Source of the DNA: Candidatus Saccharimonadota bacterium
Lineage (GTDB): Bacteria > Patescibacteriota > Saccharimonadia > Saccharimonadales > Saccharimonadaceae
Length of the DNA: 64,000 nucleotides
NCBI GenBank assembly: GCA_009992235.1
Contig: JAACVZ010000001.1
Coordinates: forward strand, 135,465-199,464
Direction: 5' to 3'
Shown here: positions 18,883-26,990 of the stretch, piece after piece
Layout of the letters: every line of letters starts with the position of its first letter
How positions within the stretch are numbered: the first letter of the stretch is position 1
Program-made: the position numbers and the translations under genes
Notes under the pieces: generated by a model
Told to the model about the DNA's origin: nothing
The model's database searches: none
What the model saw: the letters and a program-made list of their open reading frames with translations, nothing else

Positions 18883-19431
18883 TCAACGAACAAATCGCTG
18901 GTAGTAGTCTATCCACGAGAAGACAGTCCAGAAAACAGCGTGGCCAATTAGTGCTAGCTGAACGATGAGCCAGCCTCCCTCGAGAGGAACAAGCAGGGCG
19001 ATGATTGCCACTACTTGACTGAGCATCTTGAGCTTACCGCTACGGATTGCCGCGACCAACTTACTGCGCCGACGAATTTGTAGCGTGATAACAAGCTCGC
19101 GAACGGCGATTATTGCCGTAAACAGCCACAGCCATGGATCGACAATACCGAGGCCGATGAGCGTGAAGAGTACCAGCAGCTTATCGACGAGTGGGTCGAC
19201 AAACTTACCGAGGTCGGTGATGAGGTTGAAGCGCCTTGCCACATACCCATCGAGGACATCTGTTGCGGCAACGAACATAAATATGCCCGTCGCCCACCAC
19301 CAAGCTTGAGCGTCGTGAGGGTTGGTCACGACTAGATAGCCAGGAAGCCAGCTTCCGGCTAAACGTACGTAGCTAATGAGGTTTGGCGCTTTGCGCCAAT
19401 CTCCTGGATTGTACTGAAACGGCACGTCCAT
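18883..19431 (-). CDS. pgsA: CDP-diacylglycerol-glycerol-3-phosphate 3-phosphatidyltransferase family
   Basis: Integral membrane enzyme of the CDP-alcohol phosphatidyltransferase family, expected to make phosphatidylglycerophosphate. The family signature D-x2-DG-x2-AR-x8-G-x3-D-x3-D is complete: TDVLDGYVARRF, then ITDLGKFVDPLVDK. Several membrane helices follow. The start is not certain: ATG 19431 (MDVPFQYNPGDW) has a GAGAGG-like site, whereas in-frame starts up to 19509 would add 26 unusual residues. The exact alcohol substrate is inferred from family resemblance. Confidence 0.85.
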   Translation of the reverse strand: MDVPFQYNPGDWRKAPNLISYVRLAGSWLPGYLVVTNPHDAQAWWWATGIFMFVAATDVLDGYVARRFNLITDLGKFVDPLVDKLLVLFTLIGLGIVDPWLWLFTAIIAVRELVITLQIRRRSKLVAAIRSGKLKMLSQVVAIIALLVPLEGGWLIVQLALIGHAVFWTVFSWIDYYQRFVR

Positions 19432-19523
19432 TGTTTGCCATTCCTCTCTGCTCGAATCGTATCGGATATGTATGAGGTGCATCACCCCACCGTGACTGTT
19501 GTTTATCATAACACGCTAGGGAG

Positions 19524-19555
19524 AAATTAAATAAGCCCTGACATGTGCCAGGGCT
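19524..19555 (-). terminator. intrinsic terminator of the sortase operon
   Basis: On the minus strand AGCCCTG/CAGGGCT (19549-19555 with 19534-19540) is followed by the U-rich TATTTAATTT. It lies 79 bases beyond the sortase stop. Confidence 0.85.
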
Positions 19556-19633
19556 CTTCCCGTTCTTTGGGGACCTATGTTTCAAGGAATTCTTCTGCCA
19601 GAGAGGCAGCGCACGAGGCAACCTGGTTGGTCG

Positions 19634-20407
19634 CTACTCGCGCGCCGCCATCTCCGCAGTCGTATCGAGATCAATCTCGAGGACGACAACAACAACGTTC
19701 CTTGCAGAAACGCGCTGTGCGTCGTCCTCGGCAGTTCGGTCGCACCCGACAAGTATCAATCTGCCGGGGACCTTCTCTACGACGGTTTCGTGGTCAGCAA
19801 AGCCAACCACCCCGTCAGAACTGACCTTTTGGACACTGAACTGCTCTACCACAGAGTAGTAGATAGTTCCATTCTCGGTCGTTACGAGCGCTAAATCGCC
19901 GTTGGCGAGATCGCCAAGGTTATTGAACACTGCGTCAACCCAAGAAGAATGTCCGTGTAGGTACACCGTGTTCTGTGAATCAGTACCCGGCGCACCCGTA
20001 GGGCTAATGGTGGCATCCCAGGAAACGATGTCGCGAGTTGAGGGATTGTACCCACCTCTCTCGGCACGCATCTCTGGGGTGTAGACCTCAATTTCGGCGT
20101 TGACTCCAATTTTGGGAACTCCAACACGCAGGGGTGTCGAAGCTGGAATCACTACCTGAGGCGCCTCTTCTTGCGGAGAAGGTGCCTCAGAAGTCTCAGT
20201 CGGTACCTCTGGGGGCGGTGGCCCGACAGCTGGATGCTGCCGAGCCACCACCTTGGGTGCTTCTGTGTCCTGGGCTACGAGCACGTCATAGACGTACGCC
20301 GCAGTGATTCCCAGCGACCCAAAAACGAGAACAATCCAGAGGTAAGCCGAGGGCCTAGCCTTCTGAGCGGCGACGGGTCGCGAAAAGCGCACCACCACCA
20401 ACACCAA
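19634..20407 (-). CDS. sortase (class E/F-like transpeptidase)
   Basis: Membrane-anchored cysteine transpeptidase. Of 257 aa, a membrane helix spans about 21-43, a Pro/Glu-rich linker to about 90, and the sortase domain carries YLHGHSS (His151/153), LILVGCDR (Cys222) and RNVVVVV (Arg236), the catalytic triad order H-C-R. The site VGCDR departs from the usual TLxTC. The gene overlaps the 3' end of the surface protein gene by 53 bases and has no clear ribosome site, so coupled translation is likely and a GTG slightly downstream is possible. Base composition is G+C-rich like the upstream gene, pointing to shared foreign origin. Confidence 0.88.
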   Translation of the reverse strand: MVLVVVRFSRPVAAQKARPSAYLWIVLVFGSLGITAAYVYDVLVAQDTEAPKVVARQHPAVGPPPPEVPTETSEAPSPQEEAPQVVIPASTPLRVGVPKIGVNAEIEVYTPEMRAERGGYNPSTRDIVSWDATISPTGAPGTDSQNTVYLHGHSSWVDAVFNNLGDLANGDLALVTTENGTIYYSVVEQFSVQKVSSDGVVGFADHETVVEKVPGRLILVGCDRTAEDDAQRVSARNVVVVVLEIDLDTTAEMAARE

Positions 20408-22406
20408 CCGCTGCCGCTACCAAACCGGCCATCGCCCATAGCCCCCAAGGAGCGCCAGGGTTCTGTTCGGCTGGGAGCCAGTCGTTCTTTGGCGTCCCGA
20501 CATCGTTGCCGTCATCGGGGCAGGCAAAAATCTCCTGCTCGGTGAGATCGCGCTCCCGAGACTCCTCGGTCTTGTTCACGGTGTCCACCACGTAGCCTGG
20601 GGTGTCTTCATCCCAGACGTAGGTCGTGGTGGTCTTGGTGCGGGTCTGAGTCGTGGTCGTGTCATCACACGCCCACTTCTCGTCAACCCACGTTGTGTAC
20701 TCGACCTTCGGGTCCTCGACCGGGCAAAGTTCACCCGAGTCCTTCTTGGTCCATTGGGTCTTCGCGCCATCCGGGAAAACATACCCGTCCTTCGCGTAGA
20801 CCTTGATGGTCTGGGAGCCGTTCTTGTTCTCGGTCACCTCGTAGTAGTACTCGTCGGTGTCGGTGTACTCCCAGTTGCCGTTGTCGAGACCGCACGGGTC
20901 CACCCAGGTGGGCTTCGCAGGAGTGGTTTCAACCAGCACCGGAGTTCCGAAGGTGTACTCCGTGCATCCGATGGTGATCTGGTTGATTGCACCGCTCGCG
21001 TGAACGCCGGAACCCACCGAGTAACCAATAGCCTTCACCCGAGCATCGGGGAAGGCGCCTAGCCACTCGTTTGCAGTTCCGTACCAGGAAGAGCCGTAGC
21101 CCCCACCGGTGTTCGGTGAGCCATCCTTGACGAACTGCGCCGATGAGTTTGCTGCCCACCAGCTGTTGCCGTAGACGGCTTCTCCGACCAGAATGCTGTC
21201 GGGTGTGCCGTTGTTGTCGAAGTCGACTACAAGCTGAAGCCCTGGCGCAATGCCAAAGTCTGCCGTGTAGTCGAGCATCTGGGCAATGGTTTCAGTACCG
21301 AGGTTCTTCAACGGGAAGTCGGTCGCGTAGTAGCCGGCCGCCTTGTCCGTTGATGTTGCTCCCTCGGTCCAGACCTTAAGCGCGCCCTCGACGAGCTCGT
21401 TGTGTCCCGTGGCGCGGGTCTCAGACAGGTCCCATGTTGCGAGATCTGTCGTGTGAACCGAGCTGTAGGTCGGGCACTGCTCGACGACGGGCGGCGGCGG
21501 TGCGCAGTCCGTGTTGACTGTGAAGGTCTGGCCGTTGTTGTCCCAAAGATTCGGGATATCGGTTCCTCGGACGTAATCCGACTCACCGCCAACCATCCAT
21601 ACCGTGATCTGAACTGAACCTCCGCCTTCATCCTCATCGAAGGTTGCAGGGAAATCCAGCCCAGGGTAGACCGTGTCTTGGTCTGCCCCAACTGCATACT
21701 GGAACCCGTAGGAAATCCCTACGGGCGACTGCGTGATTGACATGTCGAACGCACCGCATTGCTGCACCGGCTCGTAGTTGAAGCAGGTGGCAGGGTCAAT
21801 GCCGTTGTTCTCTAGCCAAGCAGCAACAGAAACGCCACCAGGCTTCTCGCTGACATCGCAGTAGTTCACTGGCGGTGGCGGCGGGGTAACACAGTTGTCA
21901 CCCTCCCTGATCATGCCGTCAGGCACGGTCTCTTGAGAACCGTCGATATTGGCGCAAACGTCCACTGGCGGCGTTGTGCCTTTACAGACGATCAGATGAG
22001 AAACGTCGTACTTTTTGCCCTGGGCGTTCTCGCCGGGGGTTGAGTACGTCGTTCCCGCCGAGGGGTGCTCGTAAACAGCGTCCCCATTGGGGCCACCATT
22101 CACAATGAGTACCTCCCAGTGGTCACCAGGCCAGCTGGCCTGATAGGCGTTCAGCTGAACGCCCGACCACTTGCCGTCACCGTCTTGGACGATGCCGCCG
22201 TGAGCGTTCGGAGACGTCGAGTCCCCGTACTTGTAGCACACCGCGTCGTGTGCGGCGTACTGGTTCTCCCAGTAGCCGGTGTTGTTCGGGTTGTCGCTGC
22301 CGCCGCTGCCGTAGGCCGGAGCTGAAGCAAAAAATGCTCCAGCACCTGCACTTATTAGCAGGGCTGCAAGCGCCGCTGTTACTCGTGATCGGATGGTCCC
22401 CATCAT
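20355..22406 (-). CDS. large secreted cell-wall-type surface protein, likely sortase substrate
   Basis: The 683-aa protein has a signal peptide (TAALAALLISAGAGAFFASA, then PAYG), cysteine-containing beta-rich segments separated by PPPPP linkers, and a region near residues 575-620 with WVDEKWACDDTTTTQTRTKT, a Thr/Arg pattern I associate with Microbacteriaceae-type surface proteins. The C terminus has the layout of a sorting signal: NDWLPAEQNPGAP, a hydrophobic helix (WAMAGLVAAAVGVGGGALFA) and RRR. The motif LPAEQ is not the canonical LPxTG. The sortase gene follows directly. Codons are G+C-rich at third positions, unlike the surrounding genes. Start 22406 has GAAGGTGATG upstream; 22403 is an alternative. 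Confidence 0.87.
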   Translation of the reverse strand: MMGTIRSRVTAALAALLISAGAGAFFASAPAYGSGGSDNPNNTGYWENQYAAHDAVCYKYGDSTSPNAHGGIVQDGDGKWSGVQLNAYQASWPGDHWEVLIVNGGPNGDAVYEHPSAGTTYSTPGENAQGKKYDVSHLIVCKGTTPPVDVCANIDGSQETVPDGMIREGDNCVTPPPPPVNYCDVSEKPGGVSVAAWLENNGIDPATCFNYEPVQQCGAFDMSITQSPVGISYGFQYAVGADQDTVYPGLDFPATFDEDEGGGSVQITVWMVGGESDYVRGTDIPNLWDNNGQTFTVNTDCAPPPPVVEQCPTYSSVHTTDLATWDLSETRATGHNELVEGALKVWTEGATSTDKAAGYYATDFPLKNLGTETIAQMLDYTADFGIAPGLQLVVDFDNNGTPDSILVGEAVYGNSWWAANSSAQFVKDGSPNTGGGYGSSWYGTANEWLGAFPDARVKAIGYSVGSGVHASGAINQITIGCTEYTFGTPVLVETTPAKPTWVDPCGLDNGNWEYTDTDEYYYEVTENKNGSQTIKVYAKDGYVFPDGAKTQWTKKDSGELCPVEDPKVEYTTWVDEKWACDDTTTTQTRTKTTTTYVWDEDTPGYVVDTVNKTEESRERDLTEQEIFACPDDGNDVGTPKNDWLPAEQNPGAPWGLWAMAGLVAAAVGVGGGALFATRRRSEG

Positions 22407-22448
22407 GGGATCATCACCTTCTCTCTGTTTCGGTCCGATAGCAGGGTG

Positions 22449-22601
22449 CTATACGGAGATTGAACTGGTGTGGTAGATGGCGAAAACCAAGAATAACACA
22501 ACAAGCATGTCGCTACCATGTCTCTTGGCTTTTCGCACGAACTTACGGCCGAACCGTCCCAGCTTACGGCGAAGCCGCAAACGAGGGGTAGATGCTGTCA
22601 T
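22449..22601 (-). CDS. small basic single-span membrane peptide (50 aa) upstream of the surface protein
   Basis: ATG 22601 is preceded by AAGGAGG (about 22608-22615, minus strand) at 7-base spacing. The 50 codons encode an arginine/lysine-rich N-terminal half (LRLRRKLGRFGRKFVRKAKR) and then a hydrophobic helix (MLVVLFLVFAIYH). It is 42 bases upstream of the surface protein gene, on the same strand and with the same G+C-rich coding. It belongs to the same acquired block by position. No family recognised; a membrane-active peptide or a small accessory subunit are both possible. Confidence 0.7.
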   Translation of the reverse strand: MTASTPRLRLRRKLGRFGRKFVRKAKRHGSDMLVVLFLVFAIYHTSSISV

Positions 22602-22633
22602 AAGACAAGCCTCCTTGTTGCCGTGCTGTTAAC

Positions 22634-22668
22634 CCTTGGTTGACATTCTCAACTATTCTCAACCAAGG
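22634..22668. promoter_or_regulatory. inverted and direct repeat upstream of the sortase-locus operon
   Basis: Perfect 10-base arms (22634-22643 with 22659-22668), 15 bases apart. Within them ATTCTCAAC occurs twice with a 10-base period (22645-22653, 22655-22663), one helical turn. This is a plausible operator for the minus-strand operon that starts at 22601, or an RNA hairpin. A second small palindrome (CATGTT-TGGT-AACATG) lies near 22686-22701. Confidence 0.55.
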
Positions 22669-22825
22669 CACTCCCACATAGAAAGCATGTTTGGTAACAT
22701 GATCTGTGTAATTTCGGATTGTATCAGATTCGAACAATTTTGCAAGCATAAGCGTAATAGTATATAGCTATTTTTTGTTTACGTAGGTAAACACATCTGT
22801 TGTTGGTACAATAGTGGAGATAATT

Positions 22826-24625
22826 ATGGTTGATCAAATAAAACTGACGAAAAAAGAGCGTTTCCGAGCCATTGGCAAAGTCGCAGCTATGACGTATAAA
22901 ACAGCGCCATCTGCGATGTTTATCCAGGTGTTTAGCTCGCTGTTTAATGCGGTGCTGCCTATTGTGACGACATATTTTGCTGCTATGGCAACGACCGCGC
23001 TGGCAGATGCCTTTTATGGTGACGAAACCGCAACGCAACGGGTTGTGTATTATGTAGCCATCACTGCCTCACTAGGGGTAATAATGGCCACATGGTCGAC
23101 TATTGAAGATTATATTAGCCAAATGCTTCGTTATCGTATTGAAGCAGCCGTTAGCGATAAAATGTACGAACACTTTCTGAGACTTAATTTTTGGCGCTAT
23201 GACGATAAGGACACAATAGATATATATGAAAAAGCTATGCAGTTTGCTCGATTTTTTCCGACAATCTTTGCTCAGCTTGCTCAAGTCTTTAGTCAAGGGA
23301 TGATTATGGTAGTAAGTGTTGTAGCGATGGCCTTGGTAAGCTGGTGGCTGGCGCTTGTACTTGTGTTGGCCATTGTTCCAGGTCTGGCTATTCAGTTTCG
23401 ACTATCGCGCCTTCAAACCGCCCACTGGAGTAAGAATATTGATGCTCGCCGATCGATAGGCATTATTGAGTGGCAACTTCTTCAACCTCAAAACATGGCC
23501 GAGCTGCGGCTATATGGAATGGCTCGCTACTTGTTGAATCTTCGCTCAAAACTGCGAGACAAGGACCAGAAGGTGCGCATTTCATTTGAACGCGAATTTA
23601 TCGGGAAGCGACTTTGGGCAAAAGCGCTTGAAGCCGCAGCTGAAGTAGCTGCGTTAATATGGGTCGCAGTTCAGATTATTCAGCAGGCGCTACCTATTGG
23701 GCACTTCCTTTATGTGCAGCAAATTGTATCGCGAGCACTAGCCGGAGCAAATGCCTTCGCGGGAATTATTAACACAATAGACGAAGATTTGGCGAATCTT
23801 GTTGAGTACCAACGGTTTATGGATATGCAAGAGGATGATACGGCTAAGGCTCTCTTCAAGGGTGATTTTGAGCGTATTGTTATCGACAAAGTAAACTTCT
23901 CGTACCCACAGGTTCAGGATACAAAAGTACTTCGTGACGTATCAGTAACTATTCGTAAAAATCAGCACGTCGCCATTGTTGGTGAGAACGGAGCCGGAAA
24001 ATCAACGCTCATTAAGATTATTGCGGGCCTCTACAAACCGACTAGCGGAGTGGTGCTGGTTGACGACACACCGCTGCACCACTATAAACTGTCTAGCTGG
24101 CACAAGTACCTTGGGGCGCTTCAGCAGGATCATTTATCGTATCGGTTTGCTACCGCCCGTGACAATGTATACTTTGGTGATGTCAGCAGACCGTTTAGCC
24201 GTTCACGGTTTGAGAATGCGATTGAGGCTGCCGAAGCGCGGACATTCATTGAAAAACTTCCTGCTGGTGCCGACAGCTACGTTCAGCCTTGGATGGAAAA
24301 CGGAGACGGCTCGAAGGGTGTCGAGCTTTCTGGCGGACAGTGGCAACGGCTTGCGCTTGCTAGGAACTTCTACCGAGATAGTCCTATCATCGTACTCGAT
24401 GAACCGACCTCTGCGGTTGATGCGTTAGCCGAGTCGCGCATCTTCTCTCGCCTGTTTAAAGAAAAAAATAAAACAATTATTACTGTTAGTCATCGACTAT
24501 CGACGGTTAAGCGGGCAGATATAATTTACATGATGAAAGATGGGGCTATTGTTGAGCAGGGCACCTATGACGAGCTCGTAGATGGCAAACGCCACTTCTA
24601 TACAATGTTTAAATCTCAGTTATAA
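22826..24625 (+). CDS. ABC transporter, fused membrane and ATPase domains (exporter type)
   Basis: A 599-aa half-transporter, expected to work as a dimer. Membrane helices fill about residues 25-330 (ABC1-type). The ATPase domain then shows GENGAGKSTLIKI (Walker A), the signature LSGGQWQRLALARN, the Walker B strand PIIVLDEPTSAVDA and the switch histidine in TVSHRLS. The substrate cannot be told. ATG 22826 with GGAG 7 bases upstream is preferred to the in-frame GTG 22814, which overlaps the promoter (TACAAT 22807-22812). No partner gene is adjacent. Confidence 0.92.
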   Translation: MVDQIKLTKKERFRAIGKVAAMTYKTAPSAMFIQVFSSLFNAVLPIVTTYFAAMATTALADAFYGDETATQRVVYYVAITASLGVIMATWSTIEDYISQMLRYRIEAAVSDKMYEHFLRLNFWRYDDKDTIDIYEKAMQFARFFPTIFAQLAQVFSQGMIMVVSVVAMALVSWWLALVLVLAIVPGLAIQFRLSRLQTAHWSKNIDARRSIGIIEWQLLQPQNMAELRLYGMARYLLNLRSKLRDKDQKVRISFEREFIGKRLWAKALEAAAEVAALIWVAVQIIQQALPIGHFLYVQQIVSRALAGANAFAGIINTIDEDLANLVEYQRFMDMQEDDTAKALFKGDFERIVIDKVNFSYPQVQDTKVLRDVSVTIRKNQHVAIVGENGAGKSTLIKIIAGLYKPTSGVVLVDDTPLHHYKLSSWHKYLGALQQDHLSYRFATARDNVYFGDVSRPFSRSRFENAIEAAEARTFIEKLPAGADSYVQPWMENGDGSKGVELSGGQWQRLALARNFYRDSPIIVLDEPTSAVDALAESRIFSRLFKEKNKTIITVSHRLSTVKRADIIYMMKDGAIVEQGTYDELVDGKRHFYTMFKSQL

Positions 24626-24789
24626 ATATGTGCGTTACAAGCATAAGGACTAGCTATTTTTGCGTATATGTGGTTAACTAACGATGTTCAGAGCTAAATA
24701 GACTTATCCAGAATGTAAAAAATTTCTTGGAACGTTGAATTCGGGTCGATCTGAATCAGTTATTAACAAGAAAAGGTACATACATTCAC

Positions 24790-25086
24790 ATGGCACAAAA
24801 CCTATTTATCGGAAGTCTTGCATACGCAACCAACGACGACAGCCTCAAAGCATTCTTTGAGACAATTGGCGAAGTTGAAAGCGCGCGTGTTATGACCGAC
24901 CGAGACACTGGTCGTTCACGTGGTTTTGGTTTCGTTACATTTGTTGACGAAGCAAACAACCAAAAGGCAGTTGATGAGCTTAACGGCAAGTCACTTGATG
25001 ACCGCGAAATTTCAGTTTCGTTGGCACGTCCTAAAGAAGACCGACCACAGCGTGACAGCGGATCATTCCGCCAACGCAGCTGGTAG
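24790..25086 (+). CDS. RRM-type RNA-binding protein
   Basis: Single RNA recognition motif, as in the cold-inducible Rbp proteins of cyanobacteria. The 98 aa carry RNP2 LFIGSL at residues 5-10 and RNP1 RGFGFVTF near 45, then a short Arg/Ser/Gln tail. It probably binds single-stranded RNA, perhaps as a chaperone. The 164-base region upstream holds no other gene and could be a cold-shock-type leader, but I see no defined structure. It is followed by an intrinsic terminator and then the DEAD-box helicase. Confidence 0.95.
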   Translation: MAQNLFIGSLAYATNDDSLKAFFETIGEVESARVMTDRDTGRSRGFGFVTFVDEANNQKAVDELNGKSLDDREISVSLARPKEDRPQRDSGSFRQRSW

Positions 25087-25110
25087 TTCTCTTTAAGAGC
25101 TAAGCGATCG

Positions 25111-25146
25111 AATACACCGTTCCCCCGCGAACGGTGTATTTTTATT
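25111..25146 (+). terminator. intrinsic terminator after the RRM gene
   Basis: Perfect 12-bp stem (25111-25122 with 25129-25140) with a CCCCGC loop and a TTTTATT tail. Confidence 0.9.
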
Positions 25147-25293
25147 ACACCGGAAACCATAAGCCTCTAGACATTTTTAATTAAACGTGCTATAATGAAG
25201 CTATTGCATCCGAATGGATACCTCTTAATTGATAAGGTTCTCGCTGTTCGTCTGCAGCGAAAGTATAAATAAAGCCCAGAAAGGCTACAAAAC

Positions 25294-26508
25294 ATGCCCT
25301 ATACACAACACACCCGCTCTTTTAAGAGTGCCAACGCCCGCCCATACCATTCGTCTGGACGCGGCCGCCAAAGTCGACCAAAGCACGGGTCGTACATTCA
25401 CCCAAGTAAATTTATTAACCGTGCCGTCGTTCAAACTGAAGAGAACGCCTACCAGGCAACTCACGTTTTTAAAGACTTCCCTTTTTCAGAGAAGCTTCAT
25501 GAGAACATCGAGCGAAAAGGATATGAAACACTTAGTCCTATTCAGGACCAAACTATCCCCCACATTCTTGCGGGCAAGGACATTATTGGTCTTGCGAACA
25601 CCGGAACAGGCAAAACAGCCGCTTTCCTTCTACCAATCCTTAACGATCTTTACATAAACCGTGCACCAGGTTCGGTTCTTATTCTTGCGCCAACCCGTGA
25701 ACTTGCACAGCAAATTGATGAGCAGTTCCGTGAATTTTCAAACGGCATGAAGCTTTTCTCGACACTCGTTGTTGGTGGAATGAACATTGGCCGTCAAATT
25801 AGCCAGTTGCAACGTCGCCCACACGTGATTATTGGAACGCCTGGCCGAACAATGGACCTTATTAAGCGAAAACACCTTAGCCTTGACGCTATTCGTGTCC
25901 TCGTTCTTGATGAAGCCGACCGTATGCTCGACATGGGGTTCATCAATGACATCCGTTCAATTGCTAACCAAACACCGAAAGAACGCCAGACGCTCTTCTT
26001 TAGTGCTACTATTACACCGCAAATTCAGCAACTAACTCAGGAATTCCTTAAAGATCCTGAAACAGTGTCTGTCCGAACAGCTGATACCAGCGAACAAGTC
26101 GAACAGGACATTATTGAAGCGCACTCTAAAGAAGATAAAATTGAGAAACTTCTCGACATGCTAACAAGCGATGAATTCGATAAGGTGCTACTATTTGGTG
26201 AAACGAAGTTCGGCGTTCAACGCCTGTCTGATCATCTTGAAAAAAGCGGTATATCGTCTGTTGCTATTCACGGTAACAAATCTCAGTCACAGCGACAACG
26301 CGCTTTGAAGGCATTTAAGGACAACCGTGCTCGTGTATTGGTTGCTACCGATGTTGCTGCGCGTGGACTCGATATTCCAAACGTGAGTCACGTCATTAAC
26401 TTCGATCAACCAGCTACCTATGAAGATTACGTTCACCGTATTGGTCGAACTGGCCGTGCTGGTGCAACTGGTAAAGCGTTTACCTTCGTTAGCCCAAGCT
26501 CACGCTAG
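25294..26508 (+). CDS. DEAD-box RNA helicase
   Basis: ATP-dependent RNA unwinding enzyme of the RhlE/CshA type. The 404 aa contain a basic N-terminal extension of about 60 residues, then the Q motif (YETLSPIQDQ), ANTGTGKTAAF, PTRELAQQ, TPGR, DEAD, SAT, ATDVAARGLD and HRIGRTGRAG. The C-terminal tail after motif VI is very short. TATAAT near 25191 precedes a leader of about 95 nt. A cold-adaptation partnership with the RRM gene is plausible but inferred from adjacency. Confidence 0.97.
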   Translation: MPYTQHTRSFKSANARPYHSSGRGRQSRPKHGSYIHPSKFINRAVVQTEENAYQATHVFKDFPFSEKLHENIERKGYETLSPIQDQTIPHILAGKDIIGLANTGTGKTAAFLLPILNDLYINRAPGSVLILAPTRELAQQIDEQFREFSNGMKLFSTLVVGGMNIGRQISQLQRRPHVIIGTPGRTMDLIKRKHLSLDAIRVLVLDEADRMLDMGFINDIRSIANQTPKERQTLFFSATITPQIQQLTQEFLKDPETVSVRTADTSEQVEQDIIEAHSKEDKIEKLLDMLTSDEFDKVLLFGETKFGVQRLSDHLEKSGISSVAIHGNKSQSQRQRALKAFKDNRARVLVATDVAARGLDIPNVSHVINFDQPATYEDYVHRIGRTGRAGATGKAFTFVSPSSR

Positions 26509-26554
26509 ATAGCGAGTAATGGCGCTTATGCTATAGTAGGCCTTAGGGTTTATT

Positions 26555-26983
26555 ATGAAAAAGCGCCACCTTTCTTATCATTCAGCATTTACGATAGTCG
26601 AGCTACTCGCTGCCGTTGTTGTTATAGGGATTCTTGCTACAGTTTCTGTTGTTGGCTATGGTGCGTGGCAGAATAATATTGCCGAGACACAGCTCAAGAG
26701 TGACATAAATGGTGTACGGGCGGCAATGGATAATGCCAAGAACTGGGGCGAGAACTATCCTCAGTTTGCAAGCGGTACAGAATTTGATGGAACTAACGCT
26801 ACGAGTGATATATTCGTTCAAAGCGATAATAGTAGTATTACGTATTATCAAGCGGGTGTTGGTTCATATTGCCTAGATGCGGTAAGTGTGACGCGGACCG
26901 GTGTGTACTTTTTCTATGACGCATCTGCTACAGGCCCAGAAGTGAAGCACGGAACATGCGCTGGCGGCGAAGAGGTTAACTAG
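26555..26983 (+). CDS. type IV pilin-like protein
   Basis: The 142-aa protein has a prepilin N terminus in which the usual Gly at -1 appears to be Ala (HSA/FTIVELLAAVVVIGILATV) with Glu at +5, a long hydrophobic helix, and a small C-terminal globular domain with two cysteines (SYCLDAV and HGTCAGG) that likely form the disulfide loop. It is expected to be processed by a prepilin peptidase and assembled by a type IV pilus machine encoded elsewhere. TATAGT near 26531 is followed by a leader of about 18 nt. Confidence 0.88.
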   Translation: MKKRHLSYHSAFTIVELLAAVVVIGILATVSVVGYGAWQNNIAETQLKSDINGVRAAMDNAKNWGENYPQFASGTEFDGTNATSDIFVQSDNSSITYYQAGVGSYCLDAVSVTRTGVYFFYDASATGPEVKHGTCAGGEEVN

Positions 26984-26990
26984 CGCGCAT

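Noticed and set aside
22564-22749. 61-codon minus-strand ORF overlapping the 50-aa peptide gene
   Set aside because: Its frame covers the palindromes and lacks a ribosome site; the 50-aa frame has AAGGAGG and a membrane-peptide pattern.
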